Below are positions 1 to 7,822 of a stretch of DNA of 64,000 nucleotides, piece after piece. The stretch covers positions 1,488,001 to 1,552,000 of the forward strand of contig NZ_OX352320.1 of the NCBI RefSeq assembly GCF_947090785.1. The letters are read 5' to 3'. Position 1 is the stretch's first letter; each line of letters starts with the position of its first letter. The position numbers and the translations under genes are program-made. This stretch comes from Rheinheimera sp. MM224 (GTDB lineage: Bacteria > Pseudomonadota > Gammaproteobacteria > Enterobacterales > Alteromonadaceae). Under the pieces are notes generated by a model. It saw only the letters and a program-made list of their open reading frames with translations. It searched no databases and was not told where the DNA came from.

Positions 1-1
1 A

Positions 2-1384
2 TCAACCGTTGCCGCAGCTGTGATGCTAACAGCGCTCATCTTGTGCTGGCGTGAAGAAGAAGAGCATTTAATCATTGCTCCGACAAAGGAAATTGCTGAC
101 AACAGCTTTAAGCCAGCTGCTGCAATGATCCGAGCTGATCAAGAGTTAACCGATATATTCAACGTGCAGGACCATATAAGGACCATCACGCATCGGGTTT
201 ACAAAAACACTTTGAAAGTTGTGGCGGCTGATACAGATACGGTTTCCGGTAAAAAGGCTGGCCGCATCCTGATTGACGAGCTTTGGCTGTTTGGAAGCAA
301 AGCAAATGCTGAATCTATGTTAATGGAAGCTACAGGTGGCCAGGTATCACGTGATGAAGGTTTCATCATCTATCTGACAACGCAAAGTGATAAACCGCCA
401 GCTGGCGTATTTAAAGACAGGCTGAAGTATTTCAGGGATGTCCGTGACGGTTTGATCATAGACAAGAAGTCATTGCCTGTGATTTACGAATTTCCTGATG
501 ATATGGTCGAAGCTGAAGCTTATCTTCAGCCTGAAAATTTCTACATTACCAACCCAAATTTAGGCCGTTCTGTATCGAAAGAATGGATTAAAGACGAGCT
601 GATCAAGAAGCAGCAAAAAGATGATGGAACGCTGCAGGTGTTCTTGGCCAAGCATCTTAATGTCGAAATCGGCCTGAATTTACGTACAGATCGCTGGGCT
701 GGCTCCGAGTTTTGGCAGGAGTCAGTGGAACCATGCACTCTTGCTGATTTAATTAGTCGTTCTGAAGTTATTGATCTCGGTATAGATGGCGGCGGGTTGG
801 ACGACTTATTAGGTGCTTATGCAATAGGTCGCTGTAAAGAAACTCAGAATAAGCTGGGTTGGGGGTATGCATGGGCCCACCCTTCAGTTTTAGAGCGCCG
901 AAAAGAAATTGCACCCACTCTCAAGGATTTTGCAAAAGCAAAAGACCTCACACTAGTGAAGAGGGTTGGTGACGATATCGAAGAGCTGGCGGACATAGCT
1001 GAGCAAATCTATGCGTCCGGTTTACTTGATAAAATAGGGGTTGACCCTGCTGGCCTCGGTTCAATACTGGATAAGTTAGAAGAACGCGGCATACCTCAGG
1101 ATAAAATCATTGGCATTAGCCAGGGTTGGAAGCTTGGGTCAGCGATTAAAACAGCTGAGCGCTGGTTAGCTGACGGCTCCTTTAAACCAGCGAATCAACC
1201 GCTAATGGCTTGGTGTGTTAGTAACGCCAGAATAGAGCCAAGGGCCAACTCAATACTTATTACAAAACAAGCTTCTGGATCAGCAAAAATTGACCCATTG
1301 ATGGCAATGTTTAATGCCGTAACACTGATGGCTTTGAATCCAAAATCTGCAACACAGAAATTTCAGATGTTTGTGCTTGGCTAA
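2..1384 (+). CDS. Terminase large subunit, 3' part (second copy)
   Basis: An open frame enters from the left edge and gives the last 460 residues of the 553-residue terminase at 23699-25360, with identical protein sequence. The Walker B-like segment (ILIDELW) and the nuclease-domain acidic motifs (DLGIDGGGLDD, GVDPAG) are present. The Walker A region and the N-terminus lie left of the window, so completeness cannot be judged. Because the following protease gene is broken, this copy is unlikely to belong to an intact packaging and head module. Confidence 0.9.
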   Translation, partial: STVAAAVMLTALILCWREEEEHLIIAPTKEIADNSFKPAAAMIRADQELTDIFNVQDHIRTITHRVYKNTLKVVAADTDTVSGKKAGRILIDELWLFGSKANAESMLMEATGGQVSRDEGFIIYLTTQSDKPPAGVFKDRLKYFRDVRDGLIIDKKSLPVIYEFPDDMVEAEAYLQPENFYITNPNLGRSVSKEWIKDELIKKQQKDDGTLQVFLAKHLNVEIGLNLRTDRWAGSEFWQESVEPCTLADLISRSEVIDLGIDGGGLDDLLGAYAIGRCKETQNKLGWGYAWAHPSVLERRKEIAPTLKDFAKAKDLTLVKRVGDDIEELADIAEQIYASGLLDKIGVDPAGLGSILDKLEERGIPQDKIIGISQGWKLGSAIKTAERWLADGSFKPANQPLMAWCVSNARIEPRANSILITKQASGSAKIDPLMAMFNAVTLMALNPKSATQKFQMFVLG

Positions 1385-1401
1385 TACCCAGTTTGAATGA
1401 C

Positions 1402-1422
1402 AACCCGCTTCGGCGGGTTTTT
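1402..1422 (+). terminator. Intercistronic hairpin, copy A
   Basis: A 7-bp stem (AACCCGC / GCGGGTT) with a TTCG loop is followed by five T. The copy at 25378-25399 has six T. It lies between the terminase stop and the protease start. Confidence 0.75.
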
Positions 1423-1439
1423 GTTTCAGGAGAAACAAC

Positions 1440-1915
1440 ATGAATACGCTTAAAGAACTTGCTGAAAAGACTGATTTTGTTCACAGCGTTATCACCATCA
1501 AAGAAATCAGTGACGAAAAGCGCGAGTTCTTCGGTATTGCCACAACTCCAGCCACGGACCGGATGAATGATATTGTTGATCCTATGGGCGTTTATACATT
1601 GCCTGTCAGTTTGCTTTGGCACCACAGACGCTTTGAACCTGTAGGTATTGTTCTTACCGCTAAGGCTACAAAAAACGGCATCGAAATCAAAGGCAGCATA
1701 CCGATGATCGAGAAGCCAGCAGCGTTGGCCGCTCGCTTAGAAGAAGCCTGGCAGTCTATTAAGCATAAACTCGTCAGAGGCCTGTCTATTGGATTCCGGC
1801 CTATTGAATACAGTTTCCTCGACAATGGCGGCATCCACTTTCATAAGTGGGAATGGCTTGAACTCTCACTCGTGACTATTGCAGCGAATGCAGAAGCCAC
1901 TATTACCTCAATTAA
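1440..1915 (+). pseudogene. Prohead protease-capsid gene, truncated 5' fragment
   Basis: From the ATG at 1440, preceded by CAGGAGA, the frame encodes about 158 residues of the HK97-type prohead protease domain found complete at 25417-27438. It then crosses the junction near 1916 and runs on to a stop at 2036 through unrelated antisense helicase DNA. One residue is missing relative to copy B (a GGC codon deletion). The fragment keeps the protease residues around LSIGFRP and the LSLVTIAANAEA segment but has no capsid domain, so it is a remnant. Confidence 0.9.
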
Positions 1916-2521
1916 AGTGTGGCAGATAGCCCTAATCTGTATTGTGATGAATCAGATAGTAGTTTTGCAGCTTCGCCTTTGCCGCTCTTGGTACCGGTCC
2001 GCAACTCCTGAATTTCGTCGTACACAACGGTTTTAAAGTAAGTGGGTTTGCATGACGACAGCAGCTGGCACGGTACCAGCTTCGAGCAGCAAGCCAGCTG
2101 TCGTGTAGGTTTTACCAAGGCCAACATCATCACCCAGCAAAAGAGCTAACCGCGCCAGCGTTAAATCTATAGCTTGGCCCTGATACTGCCGGATCTGTTG
2201 CCCTTCTTTTAAACCATGGCGATCCGCAGGCTTATAATCCGGCCGCAGTATCACTTCCATTCGAGCCTGAGTATTTTCGAAACTAATCCGGCCATTGTTC
2301 AGAGTTATGTTATCGCTGCATGACATCTGCATAGGGTAGCGCTGCTGGAACCACGACAGATCAGCGCAGTGTGCTGAGTCGTTAGGAAAGGTGAATTCGC
2401 CTGACTGCCACTTCGGGATCCGTGGGAATAAATGCTTTAGTCTTATTGCTACATGAGGCGGAATGGCTGTCATGATCCATTTGTTATCCACCAAGCTTAA
2501 CTTACCGTAAGTTTTTATCAT
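1916..2521 (-). pseudogene. SNF2/DEAD-type helicase, frame-broken and truncated
   Basis: The frame starts at the ATG at 2521, which overlaps the upstream nuclease gene stop by 4 bases (ATGA). It encodes an N-terminal region, a Q-motif-like segment (RQYQGQAIDL) and motif I (DDVGLGKTY). The frame stops at 2033. In another frame the DNA continues with motif II (VVYDEIQEL) and motif III (LGLSAT), ending at the junction at 1916. Only about 20 residues separate motif I from motif II, far fewer than in SNF2 proteins, so an internal segment that is not a multiple of three appears lost as well as the whole C-terminal half. An intact allele probably encoded a phage SNF2-like helicase. Confidence 0.8.
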
Positions 2522-2895
2522 AACCAGCCGGCTCCCATCGATGATACAAACGCTGGCTTACCTTCAATAGATGCAGGCAATTGCATAGCTGTTGCGGTAA
2601 GCAGTACTACAGCGTCCACAGATTCATGTTTTGCATAGCGCTCAAGTTGGCGGTATATCCGCATGCGCTGAGCTTTTGCCTTCAGCTCTAAAGCAACGTT
2701 GCAGCCGTCAATAGTTAAGTAAAAATCAACGATATCGCTTTCAGACAGGCGTTTTTCACGAACGAATGAATAGCCACTTTCAGTAAGTGCGTTTTCTAAC
2801 TGGCCCTGAGCTTTCTTCTCTACAGTTGCATCCAGCCTTTGGTTTGAAAGCCAGACCAGCAAAACAGAAACTGGGGTTGTTTTTTCCAAGCTCAT
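2518..2895 (-). CDS. Putative PD-(D/E)XK nuclease-like protein
   Basis: This encodes 125 residues from the ATG at 2895, which overlaps the stop of the preceding gene (ATGA). The central segment DIVDFYLTIDG...ALELKAK has the spacing of an Asp followed by E-x-K, as in PD-(D/E)XK nucleases or VRR-like phage nucleases. The gene sits directly upstream of the SNF2-type helicase with a 4-base overlap, a pairing seen in phages for DNA-processing functions. Catalysis is inferred only from this motif. A longer start at 2907 is possible but lacks the overlap logic. Confidence 0.55.
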   Translation of the reverse strand: MSLEKTTPVSVLLVWLSNQRLDATVEKKAQGQLENALTESGYSFVREKRLSESDIVDFYLTIDGCNVALELKAKAQRMRIYRQLERYAKHESVDAVVLLTATAMQLPASIEGKPAFVSSMGAGWL

Positions 2896-3095
2896 GCTGC
2901 ACCCCACGGGAAAAGCCGGAACACAAAAAAGGCAGATCCAGCACTGATGGCTATCACTCCGTAAAACGTCCAGCGTTCAATGCTGCTCAGAAAGCGCTTG
3001 CTTTGGCTGATGCGTGAATATTTGTGCATCCAGATAGCGATAACGCCGGTTACTAACATCAATATCAGGGCCAAAGCCCAAAGGAATATGTTCAT
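2892..3095 (-). CDS. Small two-helix membrane protein
   Basis: This encodes 67 residues with a hydrophobic helix at about residues 3-23 and a second at about 43-62, separated by a basic stretch (HKYSRISQSKR). The start at 3095 overlaps the stop of the DUF550 gene (ATGA). I do not recognise the family. Inner-membrane location is inferred from hydrophobicity. Confidence 0.6.
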   Translation of the reverse strand: MNIFLWALALILMLVTGVIAIWMHKYSRISQSKRFLSSIERWTFYGVIAISAGSAFFVFRLFPWGAA

Positions 3096-3889
3096 GCTGC
3101 ACCTGCCTCTTGATCACGTTTATGCTCAATAGCTTTGTCTTCACCCAGCAACCGCCAGTCTGGCCAGTCACGCTTTTCATTCTTTACGAGTTTGGCTTGT
3201 AGCGTATCAACAACCTGTTCAGCTATTTCTTCGTCTGATACTCCATCCCTAATCGCGTGGCGCCATGCACCATCTAAAGCCAGCATCGCAACATCGATCC
3301 ATTCGCTGAGGTCGTGTGGTTTTTCTGCCACTTCCTTCAGTTCCTTGGCTATGTGGTCAAGGATTCCACCTGTGCGAAGACCGGGGCCAAAAGCTTTTTG
3401 GCTGAAAGCTATTTGCCGGACTAAGTGAGCAATCAACGGGTAACCATCGTGGGATTCCAGTAACTGACTAATATCAGTCTTACCTGTCAATTCAGCAGCA
3501 TACTTATCTGCAAAGTCCTGCCACTCAGCAAATTCAGGGTCGACATTGACTGTTGCCCAGCTAATAAACTCACTAACAGCCTTTGCCGACACTTGCGCAT
3601 CGTGGGCGGCAAGGTCTTGTTCAGGAGAACTCCTTAAAACTGCCTCCATTTGGTAAACTGCCGCTGCTTGTCCCTCTGGAATGAGATCAATCACATTTAC
3701 AGCATTGGTCATTGCTCCACGCATTACTTCGGCTTGAGCAGCTAAAGCATCCACCAGAGATTTAAGTTCCCGCACTTCAGCCTCTGATTTAAGTGCTCTT
3801 ATGATTGCCAGCAGGTACATTTCACGTTGACTGCCGCTACCGAACTCTTGCTCAAGTTCTTTTTCGTAGATTTCAATGGATTGGCTCAT
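3092..3889 (-). CDS. DUF550 / dATP-dGTP pyrophosphohydrolase-like protein
   Basis: This 265-residue protein has a variable, partly coiled N-terminal half. Its C-terminal domain from about residue 165 carries the all-alpha MazG-like signature: FGPGLRTGGILDHIAKEL, then EVAE, then EWIDVAMLALDGAWR with the acidic ExxE...D pattern that binds metal, ending KNEKRDWPDWR. This matches phage DUF550 proteins, some of which hydrolyse dATP/dGTP to monophosphates. Start and stop overlap neighbours by 4 bases. It may adjust the nucleotide pool during infection. There is no PurZ-like gene in the window, so a 2-aminoadenine genome is not supported. Confidence 0.75.
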   Translation of the reverse strand: MSQSIEIYEKELEQEFGSGSQREMYLLAIIRALKSEAEVRELKSLVDALAAQAEVMRGAMTNAVNVIDLIPEGQAAAVYQMEAVLRSSPEQDLAAHDAQVSAKAVSEFISWATVNVDPEFAEWQDFADKYAAELTGKTDISQLLESHDGYPLIAHLVRQIAFSQKAFGPGLRTGGILDHIAKELKEVAEKPHDLSEWIDVAMLALDGAWRHAIRDGVSDEEIAEQVVDTLQAKLVKNEKRDWPDWRLLGEDKAIEHKRDQEAGAA

Positions 3890-4719
3890 GCTGCTTGCTC
3901 CTGAGGAAAAAACGATGCGATTAGTTCTTTTGCTTTGCCACGGTTTTGGCCGTTCTGGGAAATGTTCCGCTGAACGTCAAAGCATTGCAGTGTGGCGCCT
4001 GAATAAAGTGCCCGGGTTTCGGGCGTGTTGTGGTTGGATAAAACCACAGGGACCTTGCAGGCCATTGCCAGTTTTGCCAGCTGGTGTTGTTGAGCTAGCG
4101 AAAAACCACCGGCTGAATAGCTGGTAAAGTTTGCTGTGCTGGTAAGTGGCACGTAAGGCGGATCGCAGTACACAACGCAGTCACTGGGTAAGTTGGTGAA
4201 TGCATCTTCAAAACTGCGGCATAGCACCTCAGCTCTGTCTAAGCGGCTTGCGAACGCAGCCAATTCAGCTTTAGGGAAGTAGGGCTCTTTGTATTTACCA
4301 AAAGACACATTGAACTTGCCGCTCTGGTTATAGCGGCACAGGCCGTTAAAGCAGAACCGGTTCAGATAAACAAACAGCAAGGCCTTTTCGTACTGATCCG
4401 CAGTCGAATTGAACAGAGCTCTAAGCAACCTGAATTGCTCGTCTGTGTTGTTCGCCGGCCCAAAGAACCCTGCAGCATCTGCAATAAAAGCTGCTGGTGC
4501 CTGTTTCAGTTGTGCGAATGTATTAATCAGGTCCGGGTTAATGTCACTCAGTATGTAGTGGTCATAATCTGTGTTTAAGAAAATCGAACCTGCTCCAACG
4601 AACGGTTCTACCAGGCACTGATCTTTTGGAAGAATAGCGCTGATCCTTGCTGCCAATTTTGCTTTGCCGCCTGCCCATTTCAGGAATGGGCGATTGATTA
4701 CTGGTTGTGGTGCATTCAC
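3886..4719 (-). CDS. dam: DNA adenine methylase (Dam family)
   Basis: This encodes 277 residues with all expected N6-adenine methylase motifs: FLKWAGGK at residues 12-19, the SAM-binding PFVGAGSIF, and the catalytic DPPY followed by VPLTSTANFTSY. Length is typical of Dam/D12-class enzymes. The start is a GTG at 4719 that overlaps the preceding stop as GTGA; no in-frame ATG is close. As a phage orphan methylase it probably modifies GATC, protecting phage DNA or affecting regulation. No cognate nuclease gene is beside it. Confidence 0.9.
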   Translation of the reverse strand: MNAPQPVINRPFLKWAGGKAKLAARISAILPKDQCLVEPFVGAGSIFLNTDYDHYILSDINPDLINTFAQLKQAPAAFIADAAGFFGPANNTDEQFRLLRALFNSTADQYEKALLFVYLNRFCFNGLCRYNQSGKFNVSFGKYKEPYFPKAELAAFASRLDRAEVLCRSFEDAFTNLPSDCVVYCDPPYVPLTSTANFTSYSAGGFSLAQQHQLAKLAMACKVPVVLSNHNTPETRALYSGATLQCFDVQRNISQNGQNRGKAKELIASFFPQEQAA

Positions 4720-4928
4720 TTTGCCACCTCACTGACTTCAATAGGCCAGCCGACCCAACTTACACAATTACGTGATTCAACCAGGCGATCATTCGTTACT
4801 TTGCGGCTTACCATTTCTTCGGCGCAGTATTCCGCTCTGGTAGACACAGGGCGAGGGTAGACGGCAATCACTATTACCGCGGCGAATCCGGCAATGCCGA
4901 TGGCAACCAATAGAACTGGGCGTTTCAT
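4716..4928 (-). CDS. Small membrane-anchored protein
   Basis: This encodes 70 residues from the ATG at 4928, which overlaps the upstream stop (ATGA). A single hydrophobic segment lies at about residues 5-23, followed by a polar tail with three cysteines. A Cys-rich tail after one membrane helix suggests an extracytoplasmic C-terminus, but the family is not recognised. Confidence 0.6.
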   Translation of the reverse strand: MKRPVLLVAIGIAGFAAVIVIAVYPRPVSTRAEYCAEEMVSRKVTNDRLVESRNCVSWVGWPIEVSEVAK

Positions 4929-5380
4929 GCTAAAACCTCGCCATATTTGCTTAGTAAAAATTCCACACATTCGCTTTCAATGGTTAATCGCTCACTTTCG
5001 CTTAGTGGCACTGGTGGTGTGACTTCATAGACAAAAACTGGCACGCCTTTGCTAAGCCAAAACTGTCTGGCGGACTCGTAAGCTTCTCTGGCTGCAGGGC
5101 TATCTATATGAAAGCTACGGTCATGCTTTTGCAGTCGACCTAGCTCTATTAGCTTGTACACTCGCTTGCGGCGTTGGGTTTCACTTAACCTGGTTGTGAT
5201 ATTGGCAAGCTCACCACCCCACATATAGGACGAGTAAAAGAAATGGCTGAAGCGCTCTCCTTTATCAGCGTCATTTACCGCATATCTTCCACCAACAAAA
5301 TTAGTGATTACGCGCTTTGCCATCTGTTTTAACTGGTACAGCCATATCGATTGAATTAATTCGTCATCAGTCATTTTCAT
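4925..5380 (-). CDS. Hypothetical phage protein
   Basis: This encodes 151 residues, starting ATG at 5380 and overlapping the preceding gene (ATGA). The middle contains a basic segment (RLSETQRRKRVYKLIELGRLQKH) that reads like a winged-helix or DprA-type DNA-binding turn, but this is weak. No catalytic motif was found. It is translationally coupled on both sides in the DGR operon. Confidence 0.6.
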   Translation of the reverse strand: MKMTDDELIQSIWLYQLKQMAKRVITNFVGGRYAVNDADKGERFSHFFYSSYMWGGELANITTRLSETQRRKRVYKLIELGRLQKHDRSFHIDSPAAREAYESARQFWLSKGVPVFVYEVTPPVPLSESERLTIESECVEFLLSKYGEVLA

Positions 5381-6015
5381 GCTGCCACCTCACCAGCTTT
5401 CAGCGTGTCGTACATGTGGATCGCATGCACAATGGCGTAGCAGCACCAGATATAGTGAAAGCGAAACTTGTCTAAGCCACCGTCCCAAAAGTCGACAAGC
5501 TCCATACCGCCAGCATCTGAGCTGTCCCAATCGTTTATGCGATATGCAACGTCATATTCACTTCTTTCGTAAGAGTTAATGAAGTCTTTCACGGCATCCG
5601 TTGCTTCTTCAATTCTCTGAGCTTCGCTTTCGTCTTGCGGGTCTAAACTCTCTACAAACTCAGCAAGGTATTCTTTAAGCCTTGTTTCGTATGCGTCGAA
5701 ATCAGGCTCTGAGGTGATAGCGTTGGCGCCAGAATGACCAGCTCCTGCTTGAACCTTTTCTTCCCAGTAAGTCGGGTTTATTGAACCAGGCGTACCACGA
5801 AAAAATTCAAACATGTCGGTCAAACGGTAAAAAGTAAAACAACCCATATCGCCACTTATGCAAAGGTAACCAGGCCATGTTGTGATGTTGTAGTGCATGC
5901 TATTGGTGTTTGGCTTTGCTACCTTTAAATGACGATAAAGCCCATCATCTTTAAGAACCGTTAGTTGGTGCAGCTCTACATCTTTGGTAAAGCGCTCAAA
6001 AGTGCAACTGGTCAT
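5377..6015 (-). CDS. Hypothetical acidic phage protein
   Basis: This encodes 212 residues, rich in Asp and Glu, with no signal peptide. An AGAGG ribosome site lies upstream of the ATG at 6015. Recognisable phrases include WPGYLCISGDMGCFTFYR and a C-terminal HYIWCCYAIVHAIHMYD helix. It looks like a conserved tailed-phage early protein, but I cannot name it. It follows the DGR reverse transcriptase after a 60-base gap, the widest gap in this operon apart from the ends. Confidence 0.65.
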   Translation of the reverse strand: MTSCTFERFTKDVELHQLTVLKDDGLYRHLKVAKPNTNSMHYNITTWPGYLCISGDMGCFTFYRLTDMFEFFRGTPGSINPTYWEEKVQAGAGHSGANAITSEPDFDAYETRLKEYLAEFVESLDPQDESEAQRIEEATDAVKDFINSYERSEYDVAYRINDWDSSDAGGMELVDFWDGGLDKFRFHYIWCCYAIVHAIHMYDTLKAGEVAA

Positions 6016-6075
6016 AAAATTAACCTCTGAACATTGTTAGTCTTTATCTCAACCAGCTGACCTTCGAGCCGGTAA

Positions 6076-7320
6076 TCAAACTTGCGGTTTACTGTGACTG
6101 AGCTGATCCACGGATAACGGTCCAGAATCTTGCCCATCAGCCTGGTACTGTTCGATTGCTTGATATGGCTCTGTGTAGCTGGCAACGACAGAGCGAATAT
6201 GCCGGATATCTTCTGGCGTTGCGGTGATTACATCAGAGGTGACGAACTGATTTTCAAAGCTGGCCAGCGCCTCTTGGAAGTGAGTCACTACACGACGGCG
6301 TGTTTGTGTGTGGGTAGGTCTTAAGACATAACCCAGAAAGTCGATACCGTCTGAAAGTGGCCGCAGCTTAATATCCGGCTTCAGCTTGAGTTTTAACTTC
6401 TCAGCAATGAAGCGTTCTATTTCGGCCTGCCAGCGCTGCAGCTGGGCTTTGTCGTGATGGATAATCACAAAGTCATCCACGTAACGCAGATAGCGCTTGG
6501 CTTTTAAAGTGTGTTTAACGAATTGATCCAGCTCGTTCAAATAGACGTTTGCGAAGAACTGCGAACTCAGGTTGCCAATAGGTAGGCCGCAACCAGGTGC
6601 TGAGTTTTCAAGGCGCTTATGCATTGGCACTATGGCGCGCTCTGCATCTGAACACAGGTATCTAACACCTTGCTGTAGCGGGTGGTTTTTCAATAGGGCG
6701 TGAGTGGCATGCATCACCTGGTTGGATGCACCAGATTTCACCAGCTTCGTTTTTAACTGGGCCCACAGCGTAGGGCGATGGATTGAGTTAAAGAAGTTGT
6801 GAATATCCAGCTGCAGGTAAAATGCTTTAGGTACCTGCCGGATAAACTGCTGCAAACGCTCAACTGCTTTATGTGAGCCTTTACCTGTTTGGTTTGCATA
6901 GCTGTCGTAGATAAACGCCGGCTGCCAAAGTTTTTCCAGCTGTGGTACCAGCCAATGGTGCACAACACGGTCTGAAAAATCAGGCGCGTGTATTTCCCGG
7001 GCTTTTGGCCGGGCCGCAATAAAGCAGGTGCTTTGCTTTGGCTGCCATGAACAGTCGTTAATGCTGTGCTGCAATTCCAGTAAGCCACTTGACCAGCTGG
7101 TATCGAAATGGAGCTGGTTTGCGCTTGGTTTTTTGCCTTTACGGGCCTTTACCCAAGCGCTATAAATTTGCTGGAGAGAAACGACTTCATTACACTGACA
7201 CTCACCGCCGCGAACCGCACGGACGCACGCGTTGTTGTTGATGTCGTTGTTGTTGACATTGCCGTTGTTGAAATTGACCACCCAGCGGGCAGACTTGTTA
7301 CCGTTAGCTTGAAGCGTCAT
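6076..7320 (-). CDS. DGR reverse transcriptase
   Basis: This 414-residue group-II-intron-like reverse transcriptase is of the diversity-generating retroelement type. Motifs in order are KAREIHAPDFSDRVV at 106-120, the first catalytic Asp in LQLDIHNFFNSI at 169-180, the DGR-type GLPIGNLSSQFFANV at 245-259, the active site YVDD at 280-283 and FLGY at 328-331. The ATG at 7320 overlaps the Avd stop (ATGA). Starting there, residues 9-39 are encoded by the template repeat itself, so TR is translated as an Asn-rich N-terminal peptide. The enzyme should copy TR RNA into mutagenised cDNA for transfer to the two VRs. No maturase or endonuclease domain is present, as expected for a DGR. Confidence 0.95.
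   Translation of the reverse strand: MTLQANGNKSARWVVNFNNGNVNNNDINNNACVRAVRGGECQCNEVVSLQQIYSAWVKARKGKKPSANQLHFDTSWSSGLLELQHSINDCSWQPKQSTCFIAARPKAREIHAPDFSDRVVHHWLVPQLEKLWQPAFIYDSYANQTGKGSHKAVERLQQFIRQVPKAFYLQLDIHNFFNSIHRPTLWAQLKTKLVKSGASNQVMHATHALLKNHPLQQGVRYLCSDAERAIVPMHKRLENSAPGCGLPIGNLSSQFFANVYLNELDQFVKHTLKAKRYLRYVDDFVIIHHDKAQLQRWQAEIERFIAEKLKLKLKPDIKLRPLSDGIDFLGYVLRPTHTQTRRRVVTHFQEALASFENQFVTSDVITATPEDIRHIRSVVASYTEPYQAIEQYQADGQDSGPLSVDQLSHSKPQV
7204..7294 (-). repeat. DGR template repeat (TR)
   Basis: This 91-base segment matches VR1 (7829-7919) and VR2 (8241-8331). On the coding strand it contains 22 adenines, all inside a 45-base core that encodes NFNNGNVNNNDINNN with ten AAY codons. 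AAY codons can mutate at both adenines to 15 amino acids without making a stop. The 3' part on the coding strand (GCGTGCGTCCG...CGGCGGT) has no adenine, is identical in TR and both VRs, and fits the initiation-of-mutagenic-homing (IMH) region. TR lies inside the 5' coding part of the reverse transcriptase gene. Confidence 0.95.
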
Positions 7321-7790
7321 TGCACATCCCCTTGGGTAGCACAATGTTGCCGATGTTTTGGCCCCGATTGAGAGGCGTAACGGTCACTCAGTATCTGAGC
7401 ACGCTCCTGCTGTGACACAGCAGAATTCTGGCCCTTATCATGCAATGCGCGTTTCCACCCACCAGCACAGCGGCCTAAATCATCAGCTGCACGAATAATC
7501 ACTTCAAACTGATTGAAGCTTTTAAACGCATGCAGCTGCTTGGCCAGCTGTAAAACTACTTTCAGTTCGTCAATCACCCAAACTAGTTCGTTTACCCAGT
7601 GAATTTGACGGCTACGGTCACGCCAGGCGCGGTTGCATACCTGAACAACCAGCATCACTGCTGTTCTCAGGTTTGCTCCGATCGCATACTTGTTGTACTT
7701 GGCAAAACCCCTGACTGCGTTTTCAATAGCAACAGCCAGGCTTTCTGCCTTACGAGCAATTTCTGGTAATCCGTTTCTGTTAGCCGTCAT
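7317..7790 (-). CDS. avd: Avd-like DGR accessory protein
   Basis: This encodes 157 residues, mostly alpha-helical and basic, between the second target gene and TR/RT, the usual place for the accessory variability determinant. Segments such as IARKAESLAVAIENAVRGF, KYNKYAIGANLR and CAGGWKR fit the four-helix-bundle family that forms a pentameric barrel and binds the RT and RNA. I chose the ATG at 7790; a GTG at 7799 would add three residues. The stop overlaps the RT start. The tail (residues after about 120) is longer than the bundle needs and is of unknown role. Confidence 0.85.
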   Translation of the reverse strand: MTANRNGLPEIARKAESLAVAIENAVRGFAKYNKYAIGANLRTAVMLVVQVCNRAWRDRSRQIHWVNELVWVIDELKVVLQLAKQLHAFKSFNQFEVIIRAADDLGRCAGGWKRALHDKGQNSAVSQQERAQILSDRYASQSGPKHRQHCATQGDVQ

Positions 7791-7822
7791 AGCATTCACT
7801 CACAAATCAAAAAGACAAAAAG

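Larger units (their letters stand above)
1..1916. repeat. Direct repeat copy A (duplicate of 23977-25896)
   Basis: The first 1916 bases match 23977-25896 almost base for base. They cover the terminase large subunit from before its Walker A remnant to its end, the intercistronic hairpin, and the first part of the protease-capsid gene. Two indels are visible: a T run of 5 here against 6 in copy B, and a missing GGC-type triplet near 1587. Identity stops at 1916, where the sequence changes to minus-strand helicase code. The repeat may extend left of the window. It could be the remnant of a tandem or second prophage joined by deletion, or an assembly chimera. Confidence 0.95.

Noticed and set aside
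3092..3889. 2-aminoadenine (Z) genome biosynthesis because of the DUF550/MazZ-like gene
   Set aside because: No PurZ-like adenylosuccinate synthetase homologue or DatZ is visible, and DUF550 genes are common in ordinary phages.
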